A stretch of DNA of 64,000 nt. Origin: an uncultured Lachnospiraceae bacterium (GTDB taxonomy: Bacteria > Bacillota > Clostridia > Lachnospirales > Lachnospiraceae). Numbering within the stretch: the first letter of the stretch is position 1; the number at the start of each line of letters is the position of its first letter. The notes beneath the pieces are model-generated. The model saw only the letters and a list, made by a program, of their open reading frames with translations. It was not told the DNA's origin and did no database searches. The stretch covers positions 40,252 through 104,251 of the forward strand of contig CAMGZH010000004.1 of assembly GCA_946182825.1 (NCBI GenBank), given 5' to 3'. Positions 38,511-50,511 of this stretch are shown here, in pieces. The position numbers and the translations under genes were made by a program.

Positions 38511-39374
38511 TTACGGGAAGCAGATCCGCTGGATCTCTGCTACCGGCATATCCTTGCCTGTCCATAGCTTAAAAGAAGCGCTACCCTGGTAGAGTAGCAT
38601 GTCAGCCCCGTTGAAATAGGTGCATCCCGTTTCCTTTGCCATGGCAAGGAGAGGGGTCAGGGGCGGTTCATAGATGATGTCCGATACCACAAGGTCTTGC
38701 CGCAGCATATGCTTTGGAACAAGGCTTCGATCATCATCTCCCATACCAACGTTGGTGGCGTTGGTGAGAAGGTCACTGCCTGCAATGGAAGAGGCAAGGG
38801 CCTCCTCGTCTGCCATATCAATGACGGTGACCAGACAGTCGGTTCCCTCGGTCACCTTATGGGCAAAGGCGAGGGTGTCTTCAAAGGTCTTGTTTTTTCT
38901 TTTGAAGATCCGGATCTCTTTCATTCCATCCAGGGCGGCCTGGGCGATGATCGCAGTGGCTGCACCGCCGGCACCAAGAATGGTCATGACCTTGCCTCTT
39001 GGATCAAAACCGGTTTGCCGCAGAGACTCCATATATCCGTAGCCGTCTGTTGTATCGCCGGTGAGTATGCCGCCGTCATTGATTACGGTGTTGACAGCAC
39101 CGCAGAGGGTAGCGGCCCTGGACAGGTGATCCAGATACGGAATGACCGTTCGCTTAAAGGGCATGGTCAGATTAAAGCCTCTTGCCTCCATAAGCTTTAG
39201 GGAAGACACAGCCTGACCGATCTGATCCGGTTCAATGTCAAAGGCAAGATATACATAGTCAAGTCCAAGAAGTCTTGCAGCCTGCGTGTGCATCTTCGGA
39301 GAGATGCTGTGATGTGCAGGGTGTCCTAAGAGGGCAAGAAGTCTTGTGTGACCATTGATGTAAGTAAGGTCCAT
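38511..39374 (-). CDS. aroE: Shikimate dehydrogenase
   Basis: LLALLGHPAHHSISPKMH; GFNLTMPFKRTVIPYLD; DTTDGYGYMESL; LGAGGAATAI; TNATNVGM. Confidence 0.93.
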   Translation of the reverse strand: MDLTYINGHTRLLALLGHPAHHSISPKMHTQAARLLGLDYVYLAFDIEPDQIGQAVSSLKLMEARGFNLTMPFKRTVIPYLDHLSRAATLCGAVNTVINDGGILTGDTTDGYGYMESLRQTGFDPRGKVMTILGAGGAATAIIAQAALDGMKEIRIFKRKNKTFEDTLAFAHKVTEGTDCLVTVIDMADEEALASSIAGSDLLTNATNVGMGDDDRSLVPKHMLRQDLVVSDIIYEPPLTPLLAMAKETGCTYFNGADMLLYQGSASFKLWTGKDMPVAEIQRICFP

Positions 39375-39412
39375 AGGGGCACCTCCTGTCGAAATAAATT
39401 TAACACTTCAAC

Positions 39413-39474
39413 ATGATAAAGTATCCAGAGCAAAAAGTCAAACACTTGCGCCCATCTCTCTGGTGTTTTATACT
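39413..39474. promoter_or_regulatory. Back-to-back divergent promoters: aroE-aroF (-) TTGACT-N17-TATCAT and aroD-aroK (+) TTGCGC-N17-TATACT
   Basis: - strand -35 at 441-436 and -10 at 418-413; + strand -35 at 446-451 and -10 at 469-474 (add 39000). Confidence 0.6.
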
Positions 39475-39523
39475 AAAAACCGTTCACACGGACAAAAATG
39501 CAGGAATTAGGAAAGGATACGCT

Positions 39524-40282
39524 ATGCCAGTTATTGTTAAGGGGCATTTACTGGACCGTCATCGTCCCACCGTATGTGTGCCGGTTACAAAGAATACAGA
39601 AGAAGAGATCTTAAAGGAAATCCGCCATCTGTGCAGGCAGGATGTAGAAATGATCGAATGGAGAGCTGATTTCTATGAGGATCTTTTGGATGAAGAAAAG
39701 TTAAAGCAGATCTTAGAGAAAATTGGAAGGATCGTAGAAGATCATATTCTTCTGGTTACGATTCGTACAAAGGCCCAGGGAGGAGAGATTGCTCTTGATG
39801 AGACAGAGTATGCCCGTCTGCTTTTGACCATTGCCATTACCCATAAGGCGGATATTTTGGATGTGGAGCTTTTATCCTTAAAGGATCCGGCCCGTTCCAT
39901 TGCAAGACTTCATGAGCATGGAACGGTGATCCTTGCATCCCACCATGATTTTGATAAGACACCGGAGAAGGCTGTGATGCTTTCTGTTTTGGAGCATATG
40001 AAGGAGGCGGATGCGGATCTTGTCAAGCTGGCTGTGATGCCAAAGTCTATGGAGGATGTGCTGCTTCTGTTGGAGGCAACGCTTCAGTTCCACCGGCAGG
40101 ATCCTCATGTTCCTCTGATTACCATCAGTATGGGAAGCCTTGGACTTTTATCAAGACTGACAGGACAGATCTTTGGTTCCTGTATTACCTTCGCCAGCAT
40201 GGGACAGGCTTCGGCTCCGGGGCAGATCGATGCAAAAGAACTGGCGGAAGCCTTGGACTTTATTGATAAGTACTATCGTTAG
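39524..40282 (+). CDS. aroD: Type I 3-dehydroquinate dehydratase
   Basis: TVCVPVTKNTEEEILKEIRHLCRQDVEMIEWRADFYEDL; ILASHHDFDKTP; DLVKLAVMPKS; start ATG 39524 with GAAAGGA RBS. Confidence 0.93.
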   Translation: MPVIVKGHLLDRHRPTVCVPVTKNTEEEILKEIRHLCRQDVEMIEWRADFYEDLLDEEKLKQILEKIGRIVEDHILLVTIRTKAQGGEIALDETEYARLLLTIAITHKADILDVELLSLKDPARSIARLHEHGTVILASHHDFDKTPEKAVMLSVLEHMKEADADLVKLAVMPKSMEDVLLLLEATLQFHRQDPHVPLITISMGSLGLLSRLTGQIFGSCITFASMGQASAPGQIDAKELAEALDFIDKYYR

Positions 40283-40290
40283 GATGTTTT

Positions 40291-40812
40291 ATGAACAATA
40301 TCTATTTGATCGGTTTTATGGGTTGCGGCAAAACAAGCAGCGGTAAAAAGCTCAGTAAATTATTAAATATTCCCTTTCTGGATACGGATCAGATGATCGT
40401 AGAGACAGCAGGTAAAAAGATTCCGGATATTTTCAATGAAGAAGGAGAGGAAGCCTTTCGTGCCAGGGAGACGGAGGTGTTTCGTCGTCTTGCCGAAGAG
40501 AAGACCTGTGGGGCTGTAATATCCTGTGGCGGTGGTGCTGCTCTGCGGGAGGAAAATGTCACCCTTATGAAGCAGGGAGGCATTGTTGTCATGCTTACGG
40601 CAAAGCCGGAGACGATCTATCACCGGGTAAAGGGGGGGCATAACCGTCCCCTTCTTGAGGGACGGATGAATGTAGAAGGCATAGCGGAATTGATGGAGGG
40701 GAGGCTTCCCTTCTATGAGAAAGCAGCCGATGTGAAAATAAAGACGGATCGTCTGCGCTGTGCCCAGGTAGCAAAAAATATTCAAAAAGCAATAAAGGCA
40801 ATGGAGTCCTAA
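40291..40812 (+). CDS. aroK: Shikimate kinase
   Basis: IYLIGFMGCGKTSSGKKLSKLLNIPFLDTDQMIVETAGKKIPDIFNEEGEEAFRARETEV. Confidence 0.94.
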   Translation: MNNIYLIGFMGCGKTSSGKKLSKLLNIPFLDTDQMIVETAGKKIPDIFNEEGEEAFRARETEVFRRLAEEKTCGAVISCGGGAALREENVTLMKQGGIVVMLTAKPETIYHRVKGGHNRPLLEGRMNVEGIAELMEGRLPFYEKAADVKIKTDRLRCAQVAKNIQKAIKAMES

Positions 40813-40877
40813 CTTGACATAGGAGGACTCTTTTGCTAATATACCAAAGGTAAGTCAAGTGAATCATTCTCACATTT

Positions 40878-40951
40878 GTAGGCGTAGCGTAGTTGGATAA
40901 CGCATCAGACTCCGACTCTGAAGATCGCTGGTTCGAATCCAGTCGTCTACA
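40878..40951 (+). tRNA. tRNA-Arg, anticodon CCG
   Basis: Cloverleaf: acceptor GTAGGCG/CGTCTAC, D-stem GCGT/ACGC, anticodon arm TCAGA-CTCCGAC-TCTGA, T-arm GCTGG-TTCGAAT-CCAGT, discriminator A, no encoded CCA. Confidence 0.95.
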
Positions 40952-40969
40952 TTTTTTATTGCATTAAGG

Positions 40970-40993
40970 ACAGGCCGAAAGGCCTGTATTTTT
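40970..40993 (+). terminator. Intrinsic terminator after tRNA-Arg
   Basis: ACAGGCC-GAAA-GGCCTGT-ATTTTT. Confidence 0.85.
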
Positions 40994-41048
40994 GCAAATA
41001 GGGATTTAACAGATTCGGAACATGAAGATGTTCTAAAGGAGAAGATGA

Positions 41049-42287
41049 ATGGATAAGTTACTTGATTTAATAAAAGATAAAAAGCGTTATGTTGCAGCCT
41101 GTGGTGTTGCAGTTTTAATGATCCTTTTGCTTGTATATGGAATGAACCTGAACAAGCATGGCGAAATAACAGGAAAGAACAGTACCACCGAGTACGAGAA
41201 AGAGAAAGAGGATTCCAAGCTTCATAAGCTTTTGAAGTCCTATTATAAGTCATATGCAGCGGGAGATACCGCTTCCCTTGCCAAGATTGCAGATCCGATC
41301 TCCGATGAAGAGAAGAGTTATATCGGATTTATGGCAGGTCAGATCAATTCCTATGATATCAAAGAGGTTTATACCAAGAAGGGTATCAAGGATAATGCGA
41401 AGCTTGTCTCAGCTTATGTTGAGATCCATTTTAAGGGGGTTAAGACCCCGGCTCCGGGACTTGACTTTTTCTATGTAGAAGAGGACAAGGACGGCACATT
41501 AAAGATCAATAACCTTTATAGTGCTTATAACCAGGAAAACGGCAAGATCGATATGGATCAGAACATTGTAAGCCGTATCGCTGCCTTTGAAGAGGAAAGC
41601 GATGTTGTTGAATTAAAGGCCAAGGTTCAGAAGGAATTCAATGAGATCTCTCTTAAGGATAAGAGTTTCTCAACCTTTATGACCGATACGCTTCCAAAGG
41701 CTGCCAAGAAGTGGGCGGCAGATTATAAGCAGAAGGAAGCAGATGCCAAGAAGGCCGCAGAGAAAAAAGCTGCTGAGAAGAAGGCCGCAGAGAAAAAGGC
41801 TGCTGAGAAGAAGGCTGCTGAGAAGAAAGCGGCTACAAAGAAGGCTGCACAGGAGAAGACTGCAAAGAAGGACAATAAGACATATCTTTACACAAAGGAC
41901 AAGGTCAACCTTCGTAAGAAACCTACGGTAGACTCCAAGATCATCAAGACCTTGAAGAAGGGTAAGAAGGTAATCAAACTTGGCAAGTCCGGTAAGTTCT
42001 ACAAGGTCAAGGTAGGTGGCAAGACCGGATACATCCACTCCATGTACCTTAAGGGAACCGGCAAGAAGTCTTCTGGCAGTTCTTCTGCCAAGAAGGTCAA
42101 GTCCGGGAAGGTGATCACATTAAGTGATACCGTTAATATCCGTAAGAAGAAGAGCCAGAGCTCAAAGCGTATTGCAGTTGCTTACGTGAACGAGCAGATC
42201 AAGGTGGTCAAGTCCTACGACAGTGGCTGGTCCAAAGTCAAGTATGAGGGCAAGACCGGATATGTTAAGACAAAGTATCTGAAGTAG
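41049..42287 (+). CDS. Membrane-anchored protein with EKKAA-repeat linker and two bacterial SH3 domains
   Basis: TM VAACGVAVLMILLLVYGM; KDKVNLRKKPTVDSKIIKTLKKGKKVIKLGKSGKFYKVKVGGKTGYIHSMYLK and DTVNIRKKKSQSSKRIAVAYVNEQIKVVKSYDSGWSKVKYEGKTGYVKTKYLK. Confidence 0.85.
   Translation: MDKLLDLIKDKKRYVAACGVAVLMILLLVYGMNLNKHGEITGKNSTTEYEKEKEDSKLHKLLKSYYKSYAAGDTASLAKIADPISDEEKSYIGFMAGQINSYDIKEVYTKKGIKDNAKLVSAYVEIHFKGVKTPAPGLDFFYVEEDKDGTLKINNLYSAYNQENGKIDMDQNIVSRIAAFEEESDVVELKAKVQKEFNEISLKDKSFSTFMTDTLPKAAKKWAADYKQKEADAKKAAEKKAAEKKAAEKKAAEKKAAEKKAATKKAAQEKTAKKDNKTYLYTKDKVNLRKKPTVDSKIIKTLKKGKKVIKLGKSGKFYKVKVGGKTGYIHSMYLKGTGKKSSGSSSAKKVKSGKVITLSDTVNIRKKKSQSSKRIAVAYVNEQIKVVKSYDSGWSKVKYEGKTGYVKTKYLK
41754..41828 (+). 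repeat. 15-bp tandem coding repeat (AAEKK)x5
   Basis: gccgcagagaaaaaa/gctgctgagaagaag alternating units. Confidence 0.85.
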
Positions 42288-42313
42288 ATGAAGCAGAAAT
42301 GATTCTGTAACAG

Positions 42314-42342
42314 GGTGGCAGGAATGATCCTGCCACCTTTTT
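42314..42342 (+). terminator. Intrinsic terminator
   Basis: GGTGGCAGGA-ATGA-TCCTGCCACC-TTTTT. Confidence 0.9.
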
Positions 42343-42416
42343 CACTCAATGGGAACGATTGTGGGAGCGGGTGTGCCCCTTCCGGGAATCGGTAGAAATT
42401 AGAATGAGGTGTGAAA

Positions 42417-45204
<2,788 letters not shown>

Positions 45205-45219
45205 ATTTAAAAACAAATC

Positions 45220-45248
45220 TTGCGAATTGACAATTGTTTGACTATACT
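45220..45248 (+). promoter_or_regulatory. Promoter for metA: TTGCGA-N17-TATACT
   Basis: -35 at 45220-45225, -10 at 45243-45248. Confidence 0.5.
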
Positions 45249-45305
45249 TATGAGAAATGCGAGACTTTCAGTAAGGACTTTTAACAATTTGAGGAGAGTG
45301 ATTAC

Positions 45306-46268
45306 ATGCCGATTCGAACACCGATAGATCTCCCGGTGAATGAAATACTTCAAAAGGAAAATATTTTCCTTATGGATGAAAACAGAGCAACCCATCAGGA
45401 TATTCGTCCCATTAAGATTGGTATCCTGAATCTGATGCCTCTTAAGGAGGATACGGAACTTGCCCTACTTCGTGCCATGTCAAACACTCCGCTTCAGATT
45501 GATGTGACCTTTTTGTGTACGGCCTCCCATATGGCGACCCATACGTCCAAGAGCCATTTGAACAAGTTCTATGAGAATTTTGATGATATTAAGGATTCGA
45601 CGCTGGATGGTCTCGTGATCACAGGAGCTCCGGTGGAACTGATGGAGTTTGAAGAGGTGGATTACTGGGATGAATTCACCAGGATCCTGGATTGGGCGAA
45701 GACCAACGTTACCTCCACCATGTTCATCTGTTGGGGTGCACAGGCTGCTATGTACTATTATTACGGAATTCCGAAGGTAAAGCTGGATCATAAGCTGTTT
45801 GGGGTCTTTCCGCATACGGTGCAGCATCGGAAGGTGCCGCTGGTGCGAGGCTTTGATGATATTTTCTGGGCTCCCCATTCCAGAAATACAGAGGTGGATG
45901 ATGAGGCGGTGCGTCAGAACGATAATCTCATTGTTTTGGCAGAGTCACCGGAGGCCGGCATCTTTCTTTGTATCAGCAAGGATGGCAGTGAGATCTATGT
46001 GATGGGACATCCGGAATATGATCGCATGACCTTGGATAAGGAATACAGAAGAGATCTGGATAAGGGACTTCCCATTGACCTCCCGGTGAATTATTATCCG
46101 AAGGATGATATGAATGAAAAGCCGCGGTTGTCCTGGAGAGGTCATGCCAATACGTTGTATACCAACTGGCTGAATTACTATGTATACCAGAACACACCGT
46201 ATGAAATGAACCGGATCCCGCAGGATCGAATTTTAACAAGTAAAAAGAACCTTCAGCTGGAGGTATAA
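45306..46268 (+). CDS. metA: Homoserine O-acyltransferase (MetA family)
   Basis: MPIRTPIDLPVNEILQKENIFLMDENRATHQDIRPIKIGILNLMPLKEDTELALLRAMSNTPLQIDVTFL; MFICWGAQAAMYYYYGI. Confidence 0.95.
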   Translation: MPIRTPIDLPVNEILQKENIFLMDENRATHQDIRPIKIGILNLMPLKEDTELALLRAMSNTPLQIDVTFLCTASHMATHTSKSHLNKFYENFDDIKDSTLDGLVITGAPVELMEFEEVDYWDEFTRILDWAKTNVTSTMFICWGAQAAMYYYYGIPKVKLDHKLFGVFPHTVQHRKVPLVRGFDDIFWAPHSRNTEVDDEAVRQNDNLIVLAESPEAGIFLCISKDGSEIYVMGHPEYDRMTLDKEYRRDLDKGLPIDLPVNYYPKDDMNEKPRLSWRGHANTLYTNWLNYYVYQNTPYEMNRIPQDRILTSKKNLQLEV

Positions 46269-46271
46269 AAT

Positions 46272-46304
46272 AAAAGGAGAAAGCCCGATGGGCTTTCTCC
46301 TTTT
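46272..46304. terminator. Bidirectional terminator between metA (+) and argG (-)
   Basis: AAAAGGAGAAAGCCC-GAT-GGGCTTTCTCCTTTT, 15-bp perfect stem. Confidence 0.9.
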
Positions 46305-46329
46305 GTGTTAAGGATGATAAAAGAACAGA

Positions 46330-47568
46330 TTAGTTGTTCTTTGTGTTTTCGTTTGCTAAAACTTCCTGCATCTTCATGGCACGAACCTTTAACGGAAGAC
46401 CGAATAAGGTGATAAAGCCTTCTGCATCATGATGATCGTAAAGATCGCCAGTGGTGAAGCTTGCAAGGGACTCATTGTAAAGTGAGTATGGAGAAGAGCT
46501 TCCGGCCTTGATGATGTTGCCCTTGAAGAGCTTGAACTTGACCTCGCCTGTTACTGGCTTCTGGATCTCCTTGGTGAATGCAAGCAGAGCCTGAGTCAAT
46601 GGAGTAAACCACTTACCTTCGTATACGAGCTGTGCAAGACGGTTGGCGATATCCTTCTTGAAATCCATGGTATCCCGGTCGAGGCAGAGCTCCTCAAGCT
46701 GCATGTGAGCCTCCATTAAGATGGTTCCGCCCGGGGTCTCGTATACACCACGGCTCTTCATACCTACGACACGGTTCTCTACGATATCAACGATACCGAT
46801 ACCGTGCTTGCCGCCGAGACGGTTTAACTCGCGGATAATGTCAGCCGGCTTCATGGACTTGCCGTTTACGGTCTTTGGAACGCCTTCCTCGAAGGTCATG
46901 GTAACATACTCACCCTCATCCGGAGCCTTCTCAGGGGTTGTGCCAAGGACGAGAAGATGCTCGTAGTTTGGCTCGTTGGAAGGATCCTCAAGCTCCAAGC
47001 CCTCGTGGCTGATGTGCCAGAGGTTACGGTCACGGGAATAACTCTGGTCAACAGAGAATGGAAGATTGATGCCGTGAGCCTTGGCATAATCGATCTCATC
47101 CTGACGGGACTGAAGGTTCCACTTGTCGTCACGCCATGGAGCAATGATCTTGATATCCGGAGCAAGAGCCTTGATACCAAGCTCAAAACGAATCTGGTCA
47201 TTACCCTTACCGGTAGCGCCGTGGCAGATGGCAACGGCGTTTTCCTTACGTGCGATCTCAACCAGCTTCTTGGCAATGCCTGGACGAGCCATGGAAGTAC
47301 CAAGGAGGTATTTGTTCTCATAAACAGCATCAGCCTGTACACACGGAACGATATAATCCTCGGCAAACTCATCTGTAATATCTTCAATGTAAAGCTTGGC
47401 TGCACCGGAGAGCTTGGCACGCTCTTCAAGTCCATCCAGTTCTTCTTCCTGTCCGCAGTCTACGCAGCAGCATACAACGTCATAGTTATAGTTTTCCTTT
47501 AACCAGGGGATGATTGCAGTAGTATCAAGTCCACCGGAGTAAGCGAGTACAACTTTTTCTTTAGCCAT
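46330..47568 (-). CDS. argG: Argininosuccinate synthase
   Basis: KVVLAYSGGLDTTAIIPWLKENYNYDVVCCCVDCGQEEELDGLEERAKLSGA; CHGATGKGNDQIRFE. Confidence 0.96.
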   Translation of the reverse strand: MAKEKVVLAYSGGLDTTAIIPWLKENYNYDVVCCCVDCGQEEELDGLEERAKLSGAAKLYIEDITDEFAEDYIVPCVQADAVYENKYLLGTSMARPGIAKKLVEIARKENAVAICHGATGKGNDQIRFELGIKALAPDIKIIAPWRDDKWNLQSRQDEIDYAKAHGINLPFSVDQSYSRDRNLWHISHEGLELEDPSNEPNYEHLLVLGTTPEKAPDEGEYVTMTFEEGVPKTVNGKSMKPADIIRELNRLGGKHGIGIVDIVENRVVGMKSRGVYETPGGTILMEAHMQLEELCLDRDTMDFKKDIANRLAQLVYEGKWFTPLTQALLAFTKEIQKPVTGEVKFKLFKGNIIKAGSSSPYSLYNESLASFTTGDLYDHHDAEGFITLFGLPLKVRAMKMQEVLANENTKNN

Positions 47569-47631
47569 GTTCTTTCCTTTCTTCTTCCATAACTGTCGTC
47601 ATGTTTGTATCTGAGTAATTTCACAATTCAT

Positions 47632-47660
47632 AATATACACTAACGCCATTCCTGTTTCAA
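47632..47660 (-). promoter_or_regulatory. argG promoter TTGAAA-N17-TATATT
   Basis: Reverse strand reading: TTGAAA caggaatggcgttagtg TATATT. Confidence 0.6.
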
Positions 47661-47661
47661 G

Positions 47662-47675
47662 TGTAATTTTATACA
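47662..47675. promoter_or_regulatory. ArgR/AhrC box-like site TGTAATTTTATACA
   Basis: Matches TGNAWWWWWWTNCA, adjacent to the argG -35. Confidence 0.5.
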
Positions 47676-47735
47676 TTATTATTTCTGATATGCGATAAAA
47701 AATACAATTAAGTCTTGAAAAAGCCAAGAGACTTA

Positions 47736-47749
47736 TGTATTATTATGCA
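47736..47749. promoter_or_regulatory. ArgR/AhrC box-like site TGTATTATTATGCA
   Basis: Matches TGNAWWWWWWTNCA. Confidence 0.5.
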
Positions 47750-47769
47750 AAAGAAAAACAAACAATTGT

Positions 47770-47798
47770 CTGACACCTTTCGGGAAAAAGAGTATACT
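47770..47798 (+). promoter_or_regulatory. Promoter CTGACA-N17-TATACT upstream of GNAT-argJBD
   Basis: -35 at 47770-47775, -10 at 47793-47798. Confidence 0.55.
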
Positions 47799-47837
47799 AT
47801 ATATTGTTACTTCCCGTTTGTACACAGGTGAGTAGAA

Positions 47838-48308
47838 ATGGAAAAGAAAAAGATGAAACACATTATAATCAGACCTCTTGTGATAGAGGACTACGATAAG
47901 GTCCATGATCTGTGGATGACCATTCACGGATTTGGTATTCGATCCATTGATGATTCGAAAGAGGGCGTCCTTCGTTTTCTGGAGCGTAACCCCGGGATCT
48001 CGGTTGTGGCAGAAGAAGCAGGAGAGATCGTCGGAAGTATTTTATGCGGTCACGATGGCAGAACCGGAAGTTTTTACCATGTATGTGTCCGGGAGGACAA
48101 ACGAAGACAGGGGATCGGCAAGGCAATGGCAACCGCCTGTATGGTTGCCCTTCAAAAGGAAAAGGTGAATAAAATTTCACTGGTAGCCTTTGCTGATAAC
48201 CGGATCGGCAATCAGTTCTGGCAGGAAGAGGGATGGACCGAGCGGGTGGATTACAACTGCTATGATTTCTATCTGAATGCGGAAAACATTACGAAGTTTA
48301 ATCAGTAA
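47838..48308 (+). CDS. GNAT family N-acetyltransferase
   Basis: IIIRPLVIEDYDKVHDLWMTIHGFG...GSILCGHDGRTGSFYHVCVREDKRRQGIGKAMATACMVALQKE. Confidence 0.88.
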   Translation: MEKKKMKHIIIRPLVIEDYDKVHDLWMTIHGFGIRSIDDSKEGVLRFLERNPGISVVAEEAGEIVGSILCGHDGRTGSFYHVCVREDKRRQGIGKAMATACMVALQKEKVNKISLVAFADNRIGNQFWQEEGWTERVDYNCYDFYLNAENITKFNQ

Positions 48309-48335
48309 GCAAGATCACTAGAAAGGTCAATTTTT

Positions 48336-49562
48336 ATGGAAAAGATCAAAGGCGGCGCAACAGCGGCAAAGGGATTTATGGCAGCACATACAGCGGCCGG
48401 GATCAAGTATAAGGACAGGGATGATATGGCATTGCTTTACAGTAAGTTCCCCTGTAAGGCAGCAGGTACCTTTACACGAAATGTTGTAAAGGCGGCTCCG
48501 GTGCTTTTCGATAAAAAGCTTGTGGAAGCCTCACAGCATATTCAGGCGGTTGTGATCAATGCGGGAATCGCCAACGCCTGCACAGGTGAAGAGGGATATG
48601 GCTACTGTAATGAGACTGCAAAAGCCTGTGAGGCGGCTCTTTCCCTTGATCCGGGCAGCACTCTGGTGGCTTCCACCGGTGTTATCGGAATGCAGCTTCC
48701 TATGGAGAAGATCGCAGCCGGTATCAAGGTCCTTGCCAACGGCCTTGCAGAGGGAATCGAAGCAGGTAATGCGGCGGCAAAGGCCATTATGACAACGGAC
48801 ACAAAGGAGAAGGAGGCTGCGGTTGCCATCACCCTTTCCGATGGAACCAGGGTGACCATCGGAGGAATGGCAAAGGGCAGCGGAATGATCCATCCGGATA
48901 TGTGTACCATGCTCTGTTTTATGACAACGGATGCAGTGATCGGAAAGGAACTTCTTCAGAATGCCTTATCCTCTGTGGTAGAGGACAGTTTTAACATGAT
49001 TTCTGTGGATGGTGACACCTCCACCAATGATACCTGCCTGCTTCTTAGCAACGGGGCAGCAGGAAATGCAGAGATCCTGGAGGATACAGAGGACTATAAG
49101 AAGTTTTATGAGGCGTTATCCCATGTAGCATCCACCATTGCCAAGAAAATGGCAGGAGACGGAGAGGGAGCCACGGCTTTGTTTGAAGTGGTGGCAAAGC
49201 ACTGTCGCACCAAACAGGAGGCGAAGACGTTTGCCAAGTCTGTGATCACATCTAATCTGACCAAGGCAGCAATCTTCGGTCATGATGCCAACTGGGGCCG
49301 TATTCTTTGTGCATTGGGGTATTCAGGCTGCGATTTTGATCCGTTAAAGGTGGATCTGACCGTTGAGAGCAAGGCGGGAACCATTCGTCTGGTGGAAAAC
49401 GGTGTGGCCTTAAACTACAGCGAAGAAGAGGCTACCAAGGTACTTTCCGAGGAGAAGGTCACCTGCATCTGTGATATGAAGCAGGGTAGCGAAGAGGCCT
49501 ACGCCTGGGGCTGTGACCTGACCTATGACTATGTAAAGATCAACGCGGATTACCGTTCCTGA
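48336..49562 (+). CDS. argJ: Glutamate N-acetyltransferase/amino-acid acetyltransferase
   Basis: [81 protein letters not shown]. Confidence 0.95.
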   Translation: MEKIKGGATAAKGFMAAHTAAGIKYKDRDDMALLYSKFPCKAAGTFTRNVVKAAPVLFDKKLVEASQHIQAVVINAGIANACTGEEGYGYCNETAKACEAALSLDPGSTLVASTGVIGMQLPMEKIAAGIKVLANGLAEGIEAGNAAAKAIMTTDTKEKEAAVAITLSDGTRVTIGGMAKGSGMIHPDMCTMLCFMTTDAVIGKELLQNALSSVVEDSFNMISVDGDTSTNDTCLLLSNGAAGNAEILEDTEDYKKFYEALSHVASTIAKKMAGDGEGATALFEVVAKHCRTKQEAKTFAKSVITSNLTKAAIFGHDANWGRILCALGYSGCDFDPLKVDLTVESKAGTIRLVENGVALNYSEEEATKVLSEEKVTCICDMKQGSEEAYAWGCDLTYDYVKINADYRS

Positions 49563-49611
49563 TCCTACAGGCAAAAGAGAAAAAGAGAAAAGAATAAGGG
49601 AGATATTGGCA

Positions 49612-50511
49612 ATGAAAGTAGATTCTATGCAGGATGCAAAGGCAAAGGCAGAGGTTTTGATCGAGGCGCTTCCGTATATTCAGCGTTTCAATCGTAAGAT
49701 CATCGTTGTGAAATACGGCGGATCTGCTATGGTGGATGAAGAGCTGAAGCAGCAGGTGATCCAGGATGTGACCCTGTTAAAGTTGGTTGGTTTTAAGCCC
49801 ATCATCGTTCACGGTGGTGGAAAGGAAATCAGTAAATGGGTTTCCAAAGCAGGCATGGAGCCAAAGTTCATCAACGGACTTCGTGTGACCGATGAGCCTA
49901 CGATGGAGATCGCAGAGATGGTACTGAACCGTGTGAACAAATCCCTGGTATCCATGGTGGAAAAGCTTGGTGTATCTGCCATCGGAATCAGTGGAAAAGA
50001 CGGCGGTCTCTTAAAGGTTGAGAAAAAATATTCCATGGGAGAGGATATCGGATTTGTGGGTGAGATCAAGGAAGTGAATCCAAAGATCCTCTATGATATG
50101 CTGGAGCGGGATTTTTTACCCATCGTTTGTCCCATTGGAATGGATGATGATTACAATACCTACAACATCAATGCAGATGATGCTGCCTGCGCTATCGCAA
50201 AGGCACTGGAGGCAGAAAAGCTGGCATTTTTAACGGATATCGAGGGTGTGTACAAGGATCCGGACGATTCTTCCACTCTGATCTCCGAACTTACCGTCTC
50301 CGAGGCAAAGGATCTGATCACAGAAGGTTATATCGGCGGTGGTATGCTTCCGAAGCTTAATAACTGTATCGATGCCATCGAAGAAGGGGTTTCGAGAGTG
50401 CATATCTTAGACGGACGAATTGCCCACTGTCTGCTTCTTGAGATCTTTACCAACAAGGGTATTGGAACAGCTATTTTAGAGGATGAACAGGAGAAGTATT
50501 ACAATGAATAA
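49612..50511 (+). CDS. argB: Acetylglutamate kinase
   Basis: [59 protein letters not shown]. Confidence 0.95.
   Translation: MKVDSMQDAKAKAEVLIEALPYIQRFNRKIIVVKYGGSAMVDEELKQQVIQDVTLLKLVGFKPIIVHGGGKEISKWVSKAGMEPKFINGLRVTDEPTMEIAEMVLNRVNKSLVSMVEKLGVSAIGISGKDGGLLKVEKKYSMGEDIGFVGEIKEVNPKILYDMLERDFLPIVCPIGMDDDYNTYNINADDAACAIAKALEAEKLAFLTDIEGVYKDPDDSSTLISELTVSEAKDLITEGYIGGGMLPKLNNCIDAIEEGVSRVHILDGRIAHCLLLEIFTNKGIGTAILEDEQEKYYNE

Noticed and set aside
40870-41253. 127-aa minus-strand ORF containing NVDDWIRTSDLQSRSLMRYPTTLRLQM
   Set aside because: It is the antisense translation of the tRNA-Arg gene (40878-40951), a classic false protein; the remainder runs antisense to the SH3 protein gene.
45205-45305. 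SAM riboswitch upstream of metA
   Set aside because: The ~100-bp leader contains the promoter and shows no S-box-like helices or terminator.
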